A stretch of DNA of 50,395 nucleotides from an uncultured Clostridia bacterium. GTDB lineage: Bacteria; Bacillota; Clostridia; Oscillospirales; CAG-272. The notes under the pieces were generated by a model. The model was not told the DNA's origin. It saw only the letters and a program-made list of their open reading frames with translations, and ran no database searches. Every line of letters starts with the position of its first letter. The first letter of the stretch is position 1. The stretch lies in assembly GCA_947631245.1 (NCBI GenBank), contig CANRKP010000010.1, positions 1 to 50,395 of the forward strand. The letters are read 5' to 3'. Below, piece by piece: positions 39,454 to 48,552 of this stretch. The position numbers and the translations under genes were made by a program.

Positions 39454-40866
39454 TTATCTTTTCTTTTTACGTCTCAGAAAGAGCTTTCCGAGTGCGCGGC
39501 CGTTCCACGGGATAAGAGGGTAAAGATAGCTCTTTCCGCACACGCCCTTCATCGTCAGAAGAAGGACGAGAATTATAATAAGCCCGCCGCAGAAGCCCCA
39601 TATGCCGAAAAGCGCCGTCAGCAAAAGAAGCATGAGGCGGAAATACTTGAACGCGTAGCCGAGCTCGTAATTCGACTGCGTGAAGTTCGATATGGCGGTG
39701 AAAGCCATGTAGAATATGACCTCCGGCACGAGCCAGCCCGTCTCGATCGCGAAGTCGCCGAGCAAAAGGCCGCCTATGATGGAGAGCGAATTCGACATTG
39801 TCGACGGCGTCGTAAGCGAGGCGAGCTTAAGCACATCAAGGGCGAACTCGGTCAGGAAAAGCTGTACGATTATCGGCAGCGCGCCGAGCTCGTTCGGCAG
39901 GATAAAATGAAGCCATGAGGGAAGATATTCCGAATGGGTGATTAGAAGGTACCAAAGCGGCGTTATGAAAATGGTGGACGCGAAAACGAGCATCCTTATG
40001 ATGCGAAGATACGAGCCTGTGAACGGCGGAAAATAAAAGTCGTTCGTCTCCTGTAAAAAGTCGAATATCGATGTCGGCAAGAGCATCGCCTCCGGCGAGG
40101 TGTCGCAGAGAACGGCAACGCCGCCTTCGAGCAGATGCGCCGCCGTCGCGTCCGGACGCTCGGTCAGGCGCACCTTTGGAAACGGATTATACCACTGTCG
40201 GCGGCAGAGCGCCTCCGTCAGCGACTGATGACCGAGCGGCAGCGCGTCCGTGTCTGCGTTCTCAAGCTGAGAGGAGAGCCTGTTCACAAAGTCAATGTCG
40301 GCGATGCCGTCGATATATGCAACGACGACGTCAGTCTTTGATTTTTTCCCGACGCAGATATACTTCATCGTCAGCCGTGTGTCGCGTATCCTGCGGCGTA
40401 TGAGCGCCGTATTGAAGATGAGGGTCTCCACAAAGCCGTCGCGCGCGCCGCGCATCACGCGGTCGTTTTCGGCGTCCTGCGTGTCGCGCGAGGGGTACGA
40501 ACGCAGGTCTATGACTATGGCTTCGCCCGCGAAGCCGTCCGTCACCATGAGGCAGCAGCCGCCGAGCACGGAGCGCACGATGTCGTCTCCGTTAGTCGTG
40601 ACGTCGACCTCGACGTCCGGCAGATGGACCGCCGCGAAGCGCGCGGCGGCGCCGGGCTGTCCGTCGCCGAGGTCGGAAAGCCCGACGAGGAACATCAACA
40701 GCTTTTGCAGCTCGCCGCCCTTTATGAACCCGTCTATATAATAAAGCACGCCCGTGTGACCGCCCGCCTCGATCTGCCGCTTTATCATATCGAAATTAGA
40801 GTCGACTAGAAGCGTTTCGTCTATTGACTTTACGGTCGCGTCGAGGTCGCCCGATATGTTTATCAT
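39454..40866 (-). CDS. GerA-family spore germination protein, SpoVAF-like
   Basis: 470 residues. A cytoplasmic N-terminal domain (about 1-270: FDMIKRQIEAGGHTGVLYYIDGFIKGG, YPSRDTQDAENDRVMRGARDGFVETLIFN, DLPLGHQSLTEAL-type segment) is followed by an integral-membrane part with five or six helices (LRIIRMLVFASTIFITPLWYLLITH onwards, then LTTPSTMSNSLSIIGGLLLGDFA). This is the alpha-subunit architecture of GerAA/SpoVAF. The relatively short N-terminus and lack of adjacent gerB/gerC genes favour SpoVAF, a subunit working with the SpoVA channel. It indicates that the organism sporulates. Start 40866 is set by AAAGGGGG seven bases upstream; the longer frame to 40923 lacks a site. Confidence 0.88.
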   Translation of the reverse strand: MINISGDLDATVKSIDETLLVDSNFDMIKRQIEAGGHTGVLYYIDGFIKGGELQKLLMFLVGLSDLGDGQPGAAARFAAVHLPDVEVDVTTNGDDIVRSVLGGCCLMVTDGFAGEAIVIDLRSYPSRDTQDAENDRVMRGARDGFVETLIFNTALIRRRIRDTRLTMKYICVGKKSKTDVVVAYIDGIADIDFVNRLSSQLENADTDALPLGHQSLTEALCRRQWYNPFPKVRLTERPDATAAHLLEGGVAVLCDTSPEAMLLPTSIFDFLQETNDFYFPPFTGSYLRIIRMLVFASTIFITPLWYLLITHSEYLPSWLHFILPNELGALPIIVQLFLTEFALDVLKLASLTTPSTMSNSLSIIGGLLLGDFAIETGWLVPEVIFYMAFTAISNFTQSNYELGYAFKYFRLMLLLLTALFGIWGFCGGLIIILVLLLTMKGVCGKSYLYPLIPWNGRALGKLFLRRKKKR

Positions 40867-40869
40867 GAA

Positions 40870-40933
40870 AAAGCCCCCTTTACCGAAGAAGGAAGATAAA
40901 TACATTATATCTTTCCGCGGCAAAGGGGACTTT
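40870..40933 (-). promoter_or_regulatory. Terminator-like hairpin covering the germination gene's ribosome site
   Basis: AAAGCCCCCTTT (40870-40881) pairs with AAAGGGGACTTT (40922-40933), 11 of 12 bases, with an inner stem (GGAAGATA against TATC-TTTCC). On the minus strand the 3' arm carries the AAAGGGGG ribosome site of the germination gene and runs into TTTTT just before its ATG. It can end transcripts from the upstream ABC operon and also hide the ribosome site. Confidence 0.6.
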
Positions 40934-40949
40934 ATTCATTCGGAGGGGG

Positions 40950-43208
40950 TTATTTTACGATGTCGGGCACATCGCCTCTTAGGAACCACGTCTGACAGCT
41001 GTCCGGGGCGACGACAATGTCATCGGCGACATAATATTCGACCGACGGATCATTTTCCGAATCATCGGGATACTTATCCGCATCGAAGCCGTCGTTTGTA
41101 AAAGTCCTGTAATCGAAGATATTATATTCGACTATGACGGAATAGTCCGCTTCAGTCTTTGTCAGGGGAGAAATGTTTCTCCCGTTGAGGCTCGCGAGGG
41201 ACGGCAGGATCTTTTCAATATCCGCCTGACTTTCGAATTTTTTCACCTCGCCTGTCTTGACATTATAGACCTTGATGCTTCTGACGCATTTTGCGATGGA
41301 TTTTATATACTCGTCATAAGTGAGAGAAGAGAGCGCGCGCCGTCCGGGCAGACTGTCGTAGTATATAAATCTCGACAGTATGTCGGGGTCTACATAAGAC
41401 ATCGAGTTGGTGTTAGCATCGGCGAACTCGAGTATCTTCCGAAGATCTTCAAAGCAGAGAGGGAACTGCGAATAATCGTAGTACTCGTTATACTCGCCGT
41501 ACTTCGATGTCTGCGTTGTCAGATATCCTATCGCCTGACGCTGATAAAAATCCTTTGAATTCGGCGTCAGAAGCTCTTTAAGCAAGGACGAATAAATCGG
41601 CTTGCTTGCTTCCTCGTTCACCTCCGCCTCTATCAAAACGTCACGGAGCTTCTCCTTCGGAACGGTCGTTTCCGTTTTATCGTTCATGAACATGGAGCTT
41701 GATGCCGAAAGCTTCATATTGATGTTTTGTGAGTAAGAGAAGTCTAAATTATCTTCCGCATACAGCGTGTCGCTGTCAAGTATAACGTCTATTATCGGCT
41801 CGATATATTTGTAGTTGACGGAGTAAAATCTGTAGCGAAGCGGTATGCCGAAGGGCGTGTCATAGCTTACGCTCAGGGAAGTCATGCGGGTTCCGAAGTT
41901 GTCATCTTCTATTATCGTGCCTATCGGTGTTTCTTCGTCGTTTCTCAATACCGAAATATAATCCTTTATCGCTTGGCGGACGTTTTTCACATCATCTTTT
42001 TCCGTAAATATGGTGGAGGCGGAGTCACCGAAGTTGATGGTTATTCTGCCTGATACGGGGACCGAGTAATCGAAAATACCGAACATTCCCGTGGCAAAGA
42101 TGAGAGCTGCGACGCATGCCGACGCCGAGTATATGAGCATTCCGCGCCTGTGGGAGAACATCGCCTTCGCGGAGCGGTTAAGGACGGTATTGCAGAGCAT
42201 GAATGAAAGCAGGAGCCCCACAAGGAAGCCTATTATGCTCCATGCTTCGCGCGCGTCGAAAAACTCGCGGAATATCTCCGACATAAGGACGGCGGACGGA
42301 CCGATGATGATATATTTGACTGCCTCCGAGAGCGGCGCGTATATTATCGGCGTTCCCGTGCGCTCGACGGGGCGCTTTTTGTACGCGAAGAACGCGAGCG
42401 CGAACGCGCCTGCCGCGACGAAAATGTCAATTATGACGAGCAGCCACAGCGGCGTTCGTGAAAAGCTCGGGCCGCCAGTCACCGATATGGCGCGGAATAC
42501 GGGGGACATGCAGTTGTAAGCCTCAAGACTGCCCATCATCGAGCCGACGTCAAGATATCTGACGCCGTGGCGCAGGAGCATCAGGACCGAGATATACATC
42601 GCCGGAATGAAGAAGAGCAGAAACAGCGTCATTATCGCGTGTATCGCCGTCGTTCCCGAAACGGAGCCTGCAAGCATAGTGAACGACAGAAAGACGATGA
42701 AGTAGAACACGCCGAGCAGAAGGGCAGAGAGCAGCGGCCATACGACCTCGGCATAGAGCCGTCCGTTCGCCGCAAAGACGAGCAGGACGAGCACGAAGTT
42801 TGTGACAGCGCCCAAAATATACGAGACAGCGGAGGAGAATATCACTGAGATGAAGTGCCCTGAGCGGCGCTCGGGCAGGCTGTGGAAGAACACCGCGCTT
42901 GTTTTATTGTGCATCGGCGCGAAGAAGTAGCATCCCGCGAATATTGCGGAAAGGCACGACAGCGCGACGAATGTGGCCCTTAGCGAAACGGCATAATTCA
43001 AAACGCGTTCGAGTATATCCTCATGCGACATATAATAGTCGCGGGCTCCGAGCGAGGAGATATACATCATCGACAGGATCGTGAAAAAGAGCATGAATAC
43101 GATAAAGATGAGCATCGCGACAGACCAGCCGCGCTTGGCTTTGCCGAGCATATAACGACCCGTCACAAGATGCGGGCGGCGCTCACTCAATGATTTTTTT
43201 TGCGTCAT
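40950..43208 (-). CDS. ABC transporter permease with large extracytoplasmic C-terminal domain
   Basis: 752 residues. About twelve membrane helices occupy the first 370 residues (MLIFIVFMLFFTILSMMYIS near 33-52 onward, with a break at ERTGTPIIYAPLSEAVKYI), followed by one helix (about 355-375) and a hydrophilic domain of some 370 residues containing many strands and helices, without a recognised motif. It resembles DUF6449-type permeases of GntR-controlled ABC operons. The gene overlaps the ATPase gene by 26 bases and belongs to the same minus-strand operon. Likely function is peptide or envelope-stress export; substrate unknown. Confidence 0.8.
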   Translation of the reverse strand: MTQKKSLSERRPHLVTGRYMLGKAKRGWSVAMLIFIVFMLFFTILSMMYISSLGARDYYMSHEDILERVLNYAVSLRATFVALSCLSAIFAGCYFFAPMHNKTSAVFFHSLPERRSGHFISVIFSSAVSYILGAVTNFVLVLLVFAANGRLYAEVVWPLLSALLLGVFYFIVFLSFTMLAGSVSGTTAIHAIMTLFLLFFIPAMYISVLMLLRHGVRYLDVGSMMGSLEAYNCMSPVFRAISVTGGPSFSRTPLWLLVIIDIFVAAGAFALAFFAYKKRPVERTGTPIIYAPLSEAVKYIIIGPSAVLMSEIFREFFDAREAWSIIGFLVGLLLSFMLCNTVLNRSAKAMFSHRRGMLIYSASACVAALIFATGMFGIFDYSVPVSGRITINFGDSASTIFTEKDDVKNVRQAIKDYISVLRNDEETPIGTIIEDDNFGTRMTSLSVSYDTPFGIPLRYRFYSVNYKYIEPIIDVILDSDTLYAEDNLDFSYSQNINMKLSASSSMFMNDKTETTVPKEKLRDVLIEAEVNEEASKPIYSSLLKELLTPNSKDFYQRQAIGYLTTQTSKYGEYNEYYDYSQFPLCFEDLRKILEFADANTNSMSYVDPDILSRFIYYDSLPGRRALSSLTYDEYIKSIAKCVRSIKVYNVKTGEVKKFESQADIEKILPSLASLNGRNISPLTKTEADYSVIVEYNIFDYRTFTNDGFDADKYPDDSENDPSVEYYVADDIVVAPDSCQTWFLRGDVPDIVK

Positions 43209-44079
43209 ATCCTATGCCCTCCATTTCTGAAATGAATATTTCCTCGAGCGTAAGCGGTATTACCTCGCAGTAGATGGGAGAAGCCGAGGAAAGCGTCTCC
43301 GTTATCTCGTCCTCGCCGCCGCGGCAGACGATCGTGTGTAGCCTGCCGTGCGTCTCGTGCGACACGACGTCGAGGCGTGAGAGCGCCTCCGTCGGGTCGA
43401 GCTCAAAGACGGCCTGCACCTTGTGTATCGTCAGCTTCATATCGTCAAGCTCGCGGTCTATCATTATCTCGCCGCGGTGGAGCAGGCAGATATGATCCGT
43501 CATATCCTCGAGCTCGCGCAGGTTGTGCGTCGAGATGATCGCCGTCAGCCCGCTCTCGGCAACGCTCTCCGCTATCATGCGGCGGACGAGCTGGCGCATG
43601 ACGGGGTCTATCCCGTCAAACGTCTCGTCGCAGAGCAGATATTTCGGGCGGACAGAGAGTCCGAGCAAAAGGGAAGACTGCTTCTGCATGCCTTTTGAGA
43701 ACGTGTTTATCTTGCGTTCGCGGTCGAGACCGAACATCTCGGTCATTTTCATGTAGAGTCCGTCGTCGAACGTGTCGTATGTGCTGCGGTAGAACGCCCT
43801 CATGTCGGAGAGCGTGGAATGCGGCAGAAAATACTGCTCGTCCGAAAGGTAGACGATACTCTGTTTTTTGCCGTAATTTTCGTAAACGGGCTCCCCGTCG
43901 TAAACGACGCTGCCGGAATCCGGCTTGAAAACGCCGCACATTATGCGGAGAAGCGTTGATTTACCGCTCCCGTTCGAGCCTATAAGACCGAATATCGAGC
44001 CGTCAGAAACCTTTGTCGAGACGCCGCGAAGCGCGTCGACCCCGCCGAAATTCTTTTTTATATCTTTGATGTCTATCAT
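43183..44079 (-). CDS. ABC transporter ATPase of the GntR-ABC operon
   Basis: 298 residues: Walker A GSNGSGKST, Q-loop YLSDEQYFL, signature FSKGMQKQ, Walker B YLLCDETFDGIDP and switch His in ISTHNLRELE. The signature FSKGMQKQ and the C-terminal extension (about 225-298) match the YtrB/EcsA-like group. Start 44079 forms ATGA with the GntR stop and has AGGAG upstream; the slightly longer in-frame start at 44091 is unlikely. It energises the downstream permease. Confidence 0.93.
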   Translation of the reverse strand: MIDIKDIKKNFGGVDALRGVSTKVSDGSIFGLIGSNGSGKSTLLRIMCGVFKPDSGSVVYDGEPVYENYGKKQSIVYLSDEQYFLPHSTLSDMRAFYRSTYDTFDDGLYMKMTEMFGLDRERKINTFSKGMQKQSSLLLGLSVRPKYLLCDETFDGIDPVMRQLVRRMIAESVAESGLTAIISTHNLRELEDMTDHICLLHRGEIMIDRELDDMKLTIHKVQAVFELDPTEALSRLDVVSHETHGRLHTIVCRGGEDEITETLSSASPIYCEVIPLTLEEIFISEMEGIGYDAKKIIE

Positions 44080-44450
44080 TTGACGAACCACTCCTTTCTG
44101 ATTATCTCCTCGGCCTCCTCAAGAGACATCCCGAAATCGTGCGCTTCCTTTGCCGCCGCCGAGAGCGCGCGACGAAGCTCCTCCCGCTTGGCGCTGTGCG
44201 CGGCGTCTATCTCGTCGGAAACAAAGCTGCCGCGGCCGGGAGACGAATATATCATTCCCCGACGTTCAAGCTCGGCATAAGCCTTGTGTATCGTGTTCGG
44301 ATTGATGCCGAGCTCCTGCGCCATCTGACGGACGCTCGGGATGCTGTCGTTGGGCTTGAGGATGCCGCGCAGGATGAGCGAGCTTACGTTTTCGACGAGC
44401 TGCTCGTATATGGGCTTTCTGCTTTTGAAATCGACGAAGAATAAGCTCAT
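44076..44450 (-). CDS. GntR-family regulator, YtrA subfamily
   Basis: 124 residues. The winged helix is FKSRKPIYEQLVENVSSLILRGILKPNDSIPSVRQMAQELGINPNTIHKAYAELERRGMIYSSPGRGSFV, followed by a short helical tail (about 45 residues), the small effector-free C-terminus typical of YtrA proteins that repress ABC-transporter operons and respond to cell-wall antibiotics. Its promoter carries a perfect 9-bp inverted repeat as expected for autorepression. Start 44450 is preferred to the GTG at 44462, which would be only one base from AGGAG; spacing for 44450 is on the long side. Confidence 0.93.
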   Translation of the reverse strand: MSLFFVDFKSRKPIYEQLVENVSSLILRGILKPNDSIPSVRQMAQELGINPNTIHKAYAELERRGMIYSSPGRGSFVSDEIDAAHSAKREELRRALSAAAKEAHDFGMSLEEAEEIIRKEWFVK

Positions 44451-44496
44451 TTTTCCCGTCACACTCCTTTCCCGTTCCGTTCTGCTGTACGCGTTT

Positions 44497-44554
44497 TAGT
44501 GTACTGCTCGTAATAGTACACTATCATAATACACCCGACGGCGACGTATGTCAA
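44497..44554 (-). promoter_or_regulatory. Promoter and operator of the GntR-ABC operon
   Basis: On the minus strand TTGACA (44549-44554), a 17-bp spacer and TATTAT (44526-44531). Immediately downstream TAGTGTACT (44515-44523 arm) and AGTACACTA (44497-44505 arm) form a perfect 9-bp inverted repeat with a 9-base centre, covering the start site. GntR/YtrA proteins bind such GTAC-containing palindromes, so this is the likely autoregulatory site. Confidence 0.85.
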
Positions 44555-44612
44555 GTGTATTTTCATTATTTCACGTAGTTTTTTATTTTTTTCCGCAAAC
44601 GGGAAAATGCTC

Positions 44613-44641
44613 TTGAAAAACGCGGACGGATATAATATAAT
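44613..44641 (+). promoter_or_regulatory. yajC promoter
   Basis: TTGAAA (44613-44618), 17-bp spacer, TATAAT (44636-44641), 58 bases before ATG 44699. Confidence 0.78.
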
Positions 44642-44698
44642 ATTGGCATACGAAAAATGAAAGGAAACCCGGGAGCAAGAATCCCGAAAGACAAAGAA

Positions 44699-45031
44699 AT
44701 GCTGAACATTTTACTTGACGCCGCCGCAGAACCGACAGTAAATCCGGCGGCAAGCGGCTGGTCGACGATAATCATGCTCGTCGTCCTGCTCGTCGTTTTC
44801 TACTTCTTTATGATAAGACCGCAGAAGAAGCAGGAGAAAGAGACGGCGGAGATGAGAAACAACCTTCAGGTCGGCGACGAGATAACGACTATCGGCGGTA
44901 TCATCGGAAAGATTGTCTCTATAAAGGAAGAGACGATAATGATAGAGACCGGAAAGGAAAAAACGAAGATCCGTCTTTTAAAGACCGCAGTCCGCAACGT
45001 CGACGTCAAGGCTGAGGACGCCGAGGACTGA
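44699..45031 (+). CDS. yajC: Preprotein translocase subunit YajC
   Basis: About 110 residues. One membrane helix (STIIMLVVLLVVFYFFMI) is followed by the diagnostic RPQKKQEKE, then LQVGDEITTIGGIIGKIVSI and a basic/acidic tail. YajC associates with SecDF at the SecYEG translocon. Here the genes following are a TIGR04086-like protein and secA rather than secDF. Start 44699 (MLNILLDAAAEP) gives a normal short periplasmic N-terminus; an upstream ATG at 44657 adds fourteen polar residues. Neither has a convincing ribosome site. A hairpin follows 25 bases after the stop. Confidence 0.93.
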   Translation: MLNILLDAAAEPTVNPAASGWSTIIMLVVLLVVFYFFMIRPQKKQEKETAEMRNNLQVGDEITTIGGIIGKIVSIKEETIMIETGKEKTKIRLLKTAVRNVDVKAEDAED

Positions 45032-45056
45032 CGCCCTGCCATTCATAAAATCAGAT

Positions 45057-45111
45057 ACTCCCGAATACTAATGTAATGAAAAATTTAGTATTCGGGAGTT
45101 GAGATTTTTTT
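45057..45111 (+). terminator. Terminator hairpin overlapping the next gene's start signals
   Basis: ACTCCCGAATACTAA (45057-45071) and TTAGTATTCGGGAGT (45085-45099) form a perfect 15-bp stem with a 13-base loop, followed by TTTTTTT up to 45111. The GGGAG in the right arm is also the only ribosome site for the next gene, whose TTG start touches the T-run, so termination and translation start are intertwined. Confidence 0.85.
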
Positions 45112-45562
45112 GAACACTGTTTTAAGAAACGACAGGGACGACGGCATCGGCGCGGCGGAGATAATGATCCCCGCTCTCGTCGGACTTGGCGCCGCCGCGG
45201 CAGTTTCCGTGCTGCTCGTCTTCATCGTCGGCGCCGCGATATACGCCACTGCCGACCCGAACAAGCTCGTGACCGCGGGCTCGCTTTTGACGGCAGCGGC
45301 AGCGTCATTCACCGCCGGATTTGTCGGTGCGAGGCGCGGGCGCTCGCTTTTGTGCGGCGTCATATCGGGCGCATTTTTGGCGGTAATCCTTTTTGCTGCG
45401 TCGTTTATAACGAGCGGCGGAGGCGCATTACCCGCGCCGTATTCTTACCTTTTCAGGGCTGGCGCGTTCGCGCTTTCCGTGCTCGGAGCTTTTCTCGCGT
45501 CAAGGCTCGGAGGTAAGAGGATGCCCGGTGCGCCGAGGGTGCCGAAGATAAAAAAGAGGTAA
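45110..45562 (+). CDS. TIGR04086-like four-helix membrane protein
   Basis: 150 residues with four hydrophobic helices (about 18-45, 54-73, 80-102 and 115-132) and a basic tail (RLGGKRMPGAPRVPKIKKR). The pattern AGSLLTAAAASFTAGFVGARRGR followed by LLCGVISGAFLAVILFAASF is that of TIGR04086-type proteins that often lie beside yajC in clostridia; function unknown. The start is uncertain: TTG at 45110 is closest to GGGAG (45094-45098) but at long spacing; ATG 45164 has GGAG only three bases away and would cut off the first 18 residues. Confidence 0.75.
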   Translation: MNTVLRNDRDDGIGAAEIMIPALVGLGAAAAVSVLLVFIVGAAIYATADPNKLVTAGSLLTAAAASFTAGFVGARRGRSLLCGVISGAFLAVILFAASFITSGGGALPAPYSYLFRAGAFALSVLGAFLASRLGGKRMPGAPRVPKIKKR

Positions 45563-45591
45563 GGCGTTTTTCCTGAAAACAAAAAACAGTC

Positions 45592-45640
45592 ACGCGGAGC
45601 GCGGGGTCGTCCCAACGGGGCGTCCCGCGCACGCTTTTTT
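45592..45640 (+). terminator. Terminator before secA
   Basis: GCGCGGG (45599-45605) with flanking GCG pairs with CCCGCGC (45624-45630) and flanking CGC, followed by six T residues. Confidence 0.85.
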
Positions 45641-45662
45641 GGATGCGTTTTCATTTTTGGGA

Positions 45663-45691
45663 TTGCTATTCGCGAAATAATGATGTATAAT
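45663..45691 (+). promoter_or_regulatory. secA promoter
   Basis: TTGCTA (45663-45668), 17-bp spacer, TATAAT (45686-45691), about 55 bases before the GTG start. Confidence 0.8.
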
Positions 45692-45745
45692 ATCTTTTAA
45701 AGCATTATTTCTGCTTCTTAAAAAAATCATAAGGAACAAAAGCTT

Positions 45746-48538
45746 GTGAAAATAATAGATAAGGTTTTTGGGACGTACAGCGACAGACAGATAAAGAAGG
45801 TGCGTCCGATAGTAGACAAAATAGAGGCGCTCGCCCCGAAGTTTTCCGCGATGAGCGATGCCGAGATGCTCGCAATGACGGACAAATTCCGCGCACGTCT
45901 TGCGGACGGGGAGACGCTCGACGACATTCTGCCCGAGGCGTTCGCGCTCGTGCGCGAGGCGTGCGACCGCGTGCTCGGCAAGCGTCCCTTCAACTGCCAG
46001 CTCCTCTGCGGCGTTCTGCTCCATCAGGGCAGGATCGCGGAGATGAAGACGGGCGAAGGAAAGACGATCGTCGCCACGATGCCGTCATACCTGAATGCGC
46101 TGACGGGAAAAGGCGTCCACGTCGTAACCGTCAACGAGTACCTCGCGCGCAGCCAGGGCGAGGAGATGGGCCGCGTTCATGAATTTCTCGGTCTTACGAC
46201 GGGACTTATCGTCCACGGACAGACGACGAAGGAGAAGCAGGACGCGTACAACTGCGATATAACATACGGCACGAACAATGAGTTCGGGTTCGATTACCTC
46301 CGTGACAACATGGTCATTTATAAGGAACAGCTGACGCAGCGCGGGCACAACTTCGCAATCGTCGACGAGGTCGACTCGATACTCATAGACGAGGCGCGCA
46401 CGCCTCTCATCATTTCCGGCGCGGGCGACGAGTCCACCGATATGTACGAGCGCGCAGACGAGCTCGTCTCGAGGATGAAGCCGTTCGTAATAAAGGAGCT
46501 CGACGCAAAAGAGGACGTCGAGGACGTCATAAGGGAAGCAGGCGTCGACCCCGATTACATCGTTGACGAAAAGCAGAAGACGACGACGCTGACCGCCCGC
46601 GGCATCGAGCGCGTGGAGAAGTTTTTCGGCATAGAAAACTTCGGCGACGAGGAAAACTCCGAGCTCAGCCACTATGTCTATCAGGCCTTAAAGGCGCACG
46701 GCATAATGCACAAGGATATCGACTACGTCATACACAACGGCGGCGTCATGATAATCGACAGCTTCACGGGCAGAATGATGCCGGGACGCAGGTATTCAAA
46801 CGGACTGCACCAGGCTATCGAGGCAAAGGAGCACGTCGAGATACAGCGCGAAAACAAGACGCTCGCGACGATAACGTTCCAAAATTTCTTCCGTATGTAC
46901 GGAAAGCTCTCAGGCATGACGGGCACGGCGCTCTCGGAGGAAAACGAGTTCCGCGAGATATATAATCTCGACGTCGTCGAGGTCCCGACGAACAAACCGA
47001 TGATACGCGAGGACCACAACGATATCGTATATAAGACCGAAAAGGCTAAATACGACGCAGTTATAGCTGAGATAAAGCGGTGCCACGAAAAGGGACAGCC
47101 CGTCCTTGTCGGTACCGTATCTATAGAAAAGTCTGAGGCGCTCTCGAAAAAGCTGAAGGGCGCGGGGATCCCGCACACAGTTCTTAACGCGAAATACCAT
47201 GAGCGCGAGGCTGAGATAGTCGCACAGGCGGGCAAGCTCGGCGCCGTCACTATCTCGACGAACATGGCGGGGCGCGGCACCGATATCCTTCTCGGAGGCA
47301 ACGCGGAATATCTTGCGAAGGCGCAGATGCGCCGCGACGGGTACGAGGAGCGCATGGTGGCGCTCGCCACGGGCTCGTCTCAGTCTGTCTCGGAAGAGGT
47401 TCTCGAGGCAAGGCGCGTATATCAGGAGCTCTACAAGAAATATCAGAGCGAGATCGAGCCGGAGGCAAAGCTCGTCTGCGAGGCGGGCGGACTTTACGTC
47501 ATCGGCACGGAGCGCCACGAGAGCAGACGCATTGACAATCAGCTCCGCGGACGTTCAGGACGTCAGGGAGACCCGGGTGAATCGAGATTTTATATCTCTC
47601 TCGAAGACGACCTGATGCGCCTTTTCGGCGGAGACAGGCTTTACAATATAGTCGACAAGCTAAAGCTGCCGGACGATGTGCCGATAGACGCCGCCATTCT
47701 TTCAAATTCGATCGAGACGGCGCAGAAGCGCATTGAAGGGCAGAACTTCAACAGGCGCAAGAACGTTCTTGAATATGACGACGTCATGAACCAGCAGCGC
47801 ACGCTCATATACAGCCAGCGTTCCGAGGTCCTCGAAGGGCTTGACCTGCGCGACAAGATTCTTGCGATGATAAAAGGCACGGTCGAGGAGGACGTCAACC
47901 TCTATGTCGGCGGGGACGATCCGAACGCATGGTCGCTCGACGAGCTCCGTGCCGAGTATTCCGGTATCCTCTTCGGAAAGGACGATTCCGACTTCTCAAA
48001 GGAAACGCTGCTCACAAAAACGCACGGCGAGATACTCGACCTTCTGCGGGACAGGGCAGTCTCCATATACACGTCAAAGGAAGAGAAGTACGGCGCCGAG
48101 TGGATGCGTAACGTCGAACGCAACGTGCTTCTGCGTACTGTCGACCGCCACTGGATGGAGCATCTCGACGCGATGGACGACCTTCGCGACAGCATACATC
48201 TTGAGGCATACGCGCAGCGCAATCCCATTTCCGAATACCGCATTGCGGGCATGAACCTGTTCGATCACATGACGGACGAGATACGCCGCGACACGTCGCG
48301 CACGATCCTGACCGCGATCCCGCGCGAGGAACTCGAACGCCGCCGTCAGATAATGGTCGTGAAGAACGCCGTATCGGGGACAAACGGACCGATATCGACA
48401 GGCGAGAAGAAAAAGCCCGTCGTAAAAAAGGCGTCAGAAAAAATAGGACGCAACGACCCGTGCCCGTGCGGCTCGGGAAAGAAGTACAAGAACTGCTGCG
48501 GCGCCGTGAACAACACGCCCACGGGCGGCACAAAATAA
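45746..48538 (+). CDS. secA: Preprotein translocase ATPase SecA
   Basis: 930 residues, full length, GTG start with AAGGAAC upstream. Walker A is MKTGEGKT (about 100-107) and the helicase motifs follow: TVNEYLARSQGEEMG, YGTNNEFGFDYLRDNM, IVDEVDSILIDEARTPLI, TGTALSEENEFREIY, ISTNMAGRGTDILLGG and QLRGRSGRQGDPGES. The preprotein crosslinking domain, scaffold helix and wing follow, and the C-terminal zinc tail CPCGSGKKYKNCC is present. SecA drives proteins through SecYEG. It has its own promoter and terminators on the left; two membrane-protein genes follow at short distance in the same direction. Confidence 0.99.
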   Translation: MKIIDKVFGTYSDRQIKKVRPIVDKIEALAPKFSAMSDAEMLAMTDKFRARLADGETLDDILPEAFALVREACDRVLGKRPFNCQLLCGVLLHQGRIAEMKTGEGKTIVATMPSYLNALTGKGVHVVTVNEYLARSQGEEMGRVHEFLGLTTGLIVHGQTTKEKQDAYNCDITYGTNNEFGFDYLRDNMVIYKEQLTQRGHNFAIVDEVDSILIDEARTPLIISGAGDESTDMYERADELVSRMKPFVIKELDAKEDVEDVIREAGVDPDYIVDEKQKTTTLTARGIERVEKFFGIENFGDEENSELSHYVYQALKAHGIMHKDIDYVIHNGGVMIIDSFTGRMMPGRRYSNGLHQAIEAKEHVEIQRENKTLATITFQNFFRMYGKLSGMTGTALSEENEFREIYNLDVVEVPTNKPMIREDHNDIVYKTEKAKYDAVIAEIKRCHEKGQPVLVGTVSIEKSEALSKKLKGAGIPHTVLNAKYHEREAEIVAQAGKLGAVTISTNMAGRGTDILLGGNAEYLAKAQMRRDGYEERMVALATGSSQSVSEEVLEARRVYQELYKKYQSEIEPEAKLVCEAGGLYVIGTERHESRRIDNQLRGRSGRQGDPGESRFYISLEDDLMRLFGGDRLYNIVDKLKLPDDVPIDAAILSNSIETAQKRIEGQNFNRRKNVLEYDDVMNQQRTLIYSQRSEVLEGLDLRDKILAMIKGTVEEDVNLYVGGDDPNAWSLDELRAEYSGILFGKDDSDFSKETLLTKTHGEILDLLRDRAVSIYTSKEEKYGAEWMRNVERNVLLRTVDRHWMEHLDAMDDLRDSIHLEAYAQRNPISEYRIAGMNLFDHMTDEIRRDTSRTILTAIPREELERRRQIMVVKNAVSGTNGPISTGEKKKPVVKKASEKIGRNDPCPCGSGKKYKNCCGAVNNTPTGGTK

Positions 48539-48552
48539 AAGAGGGGTGAAAG

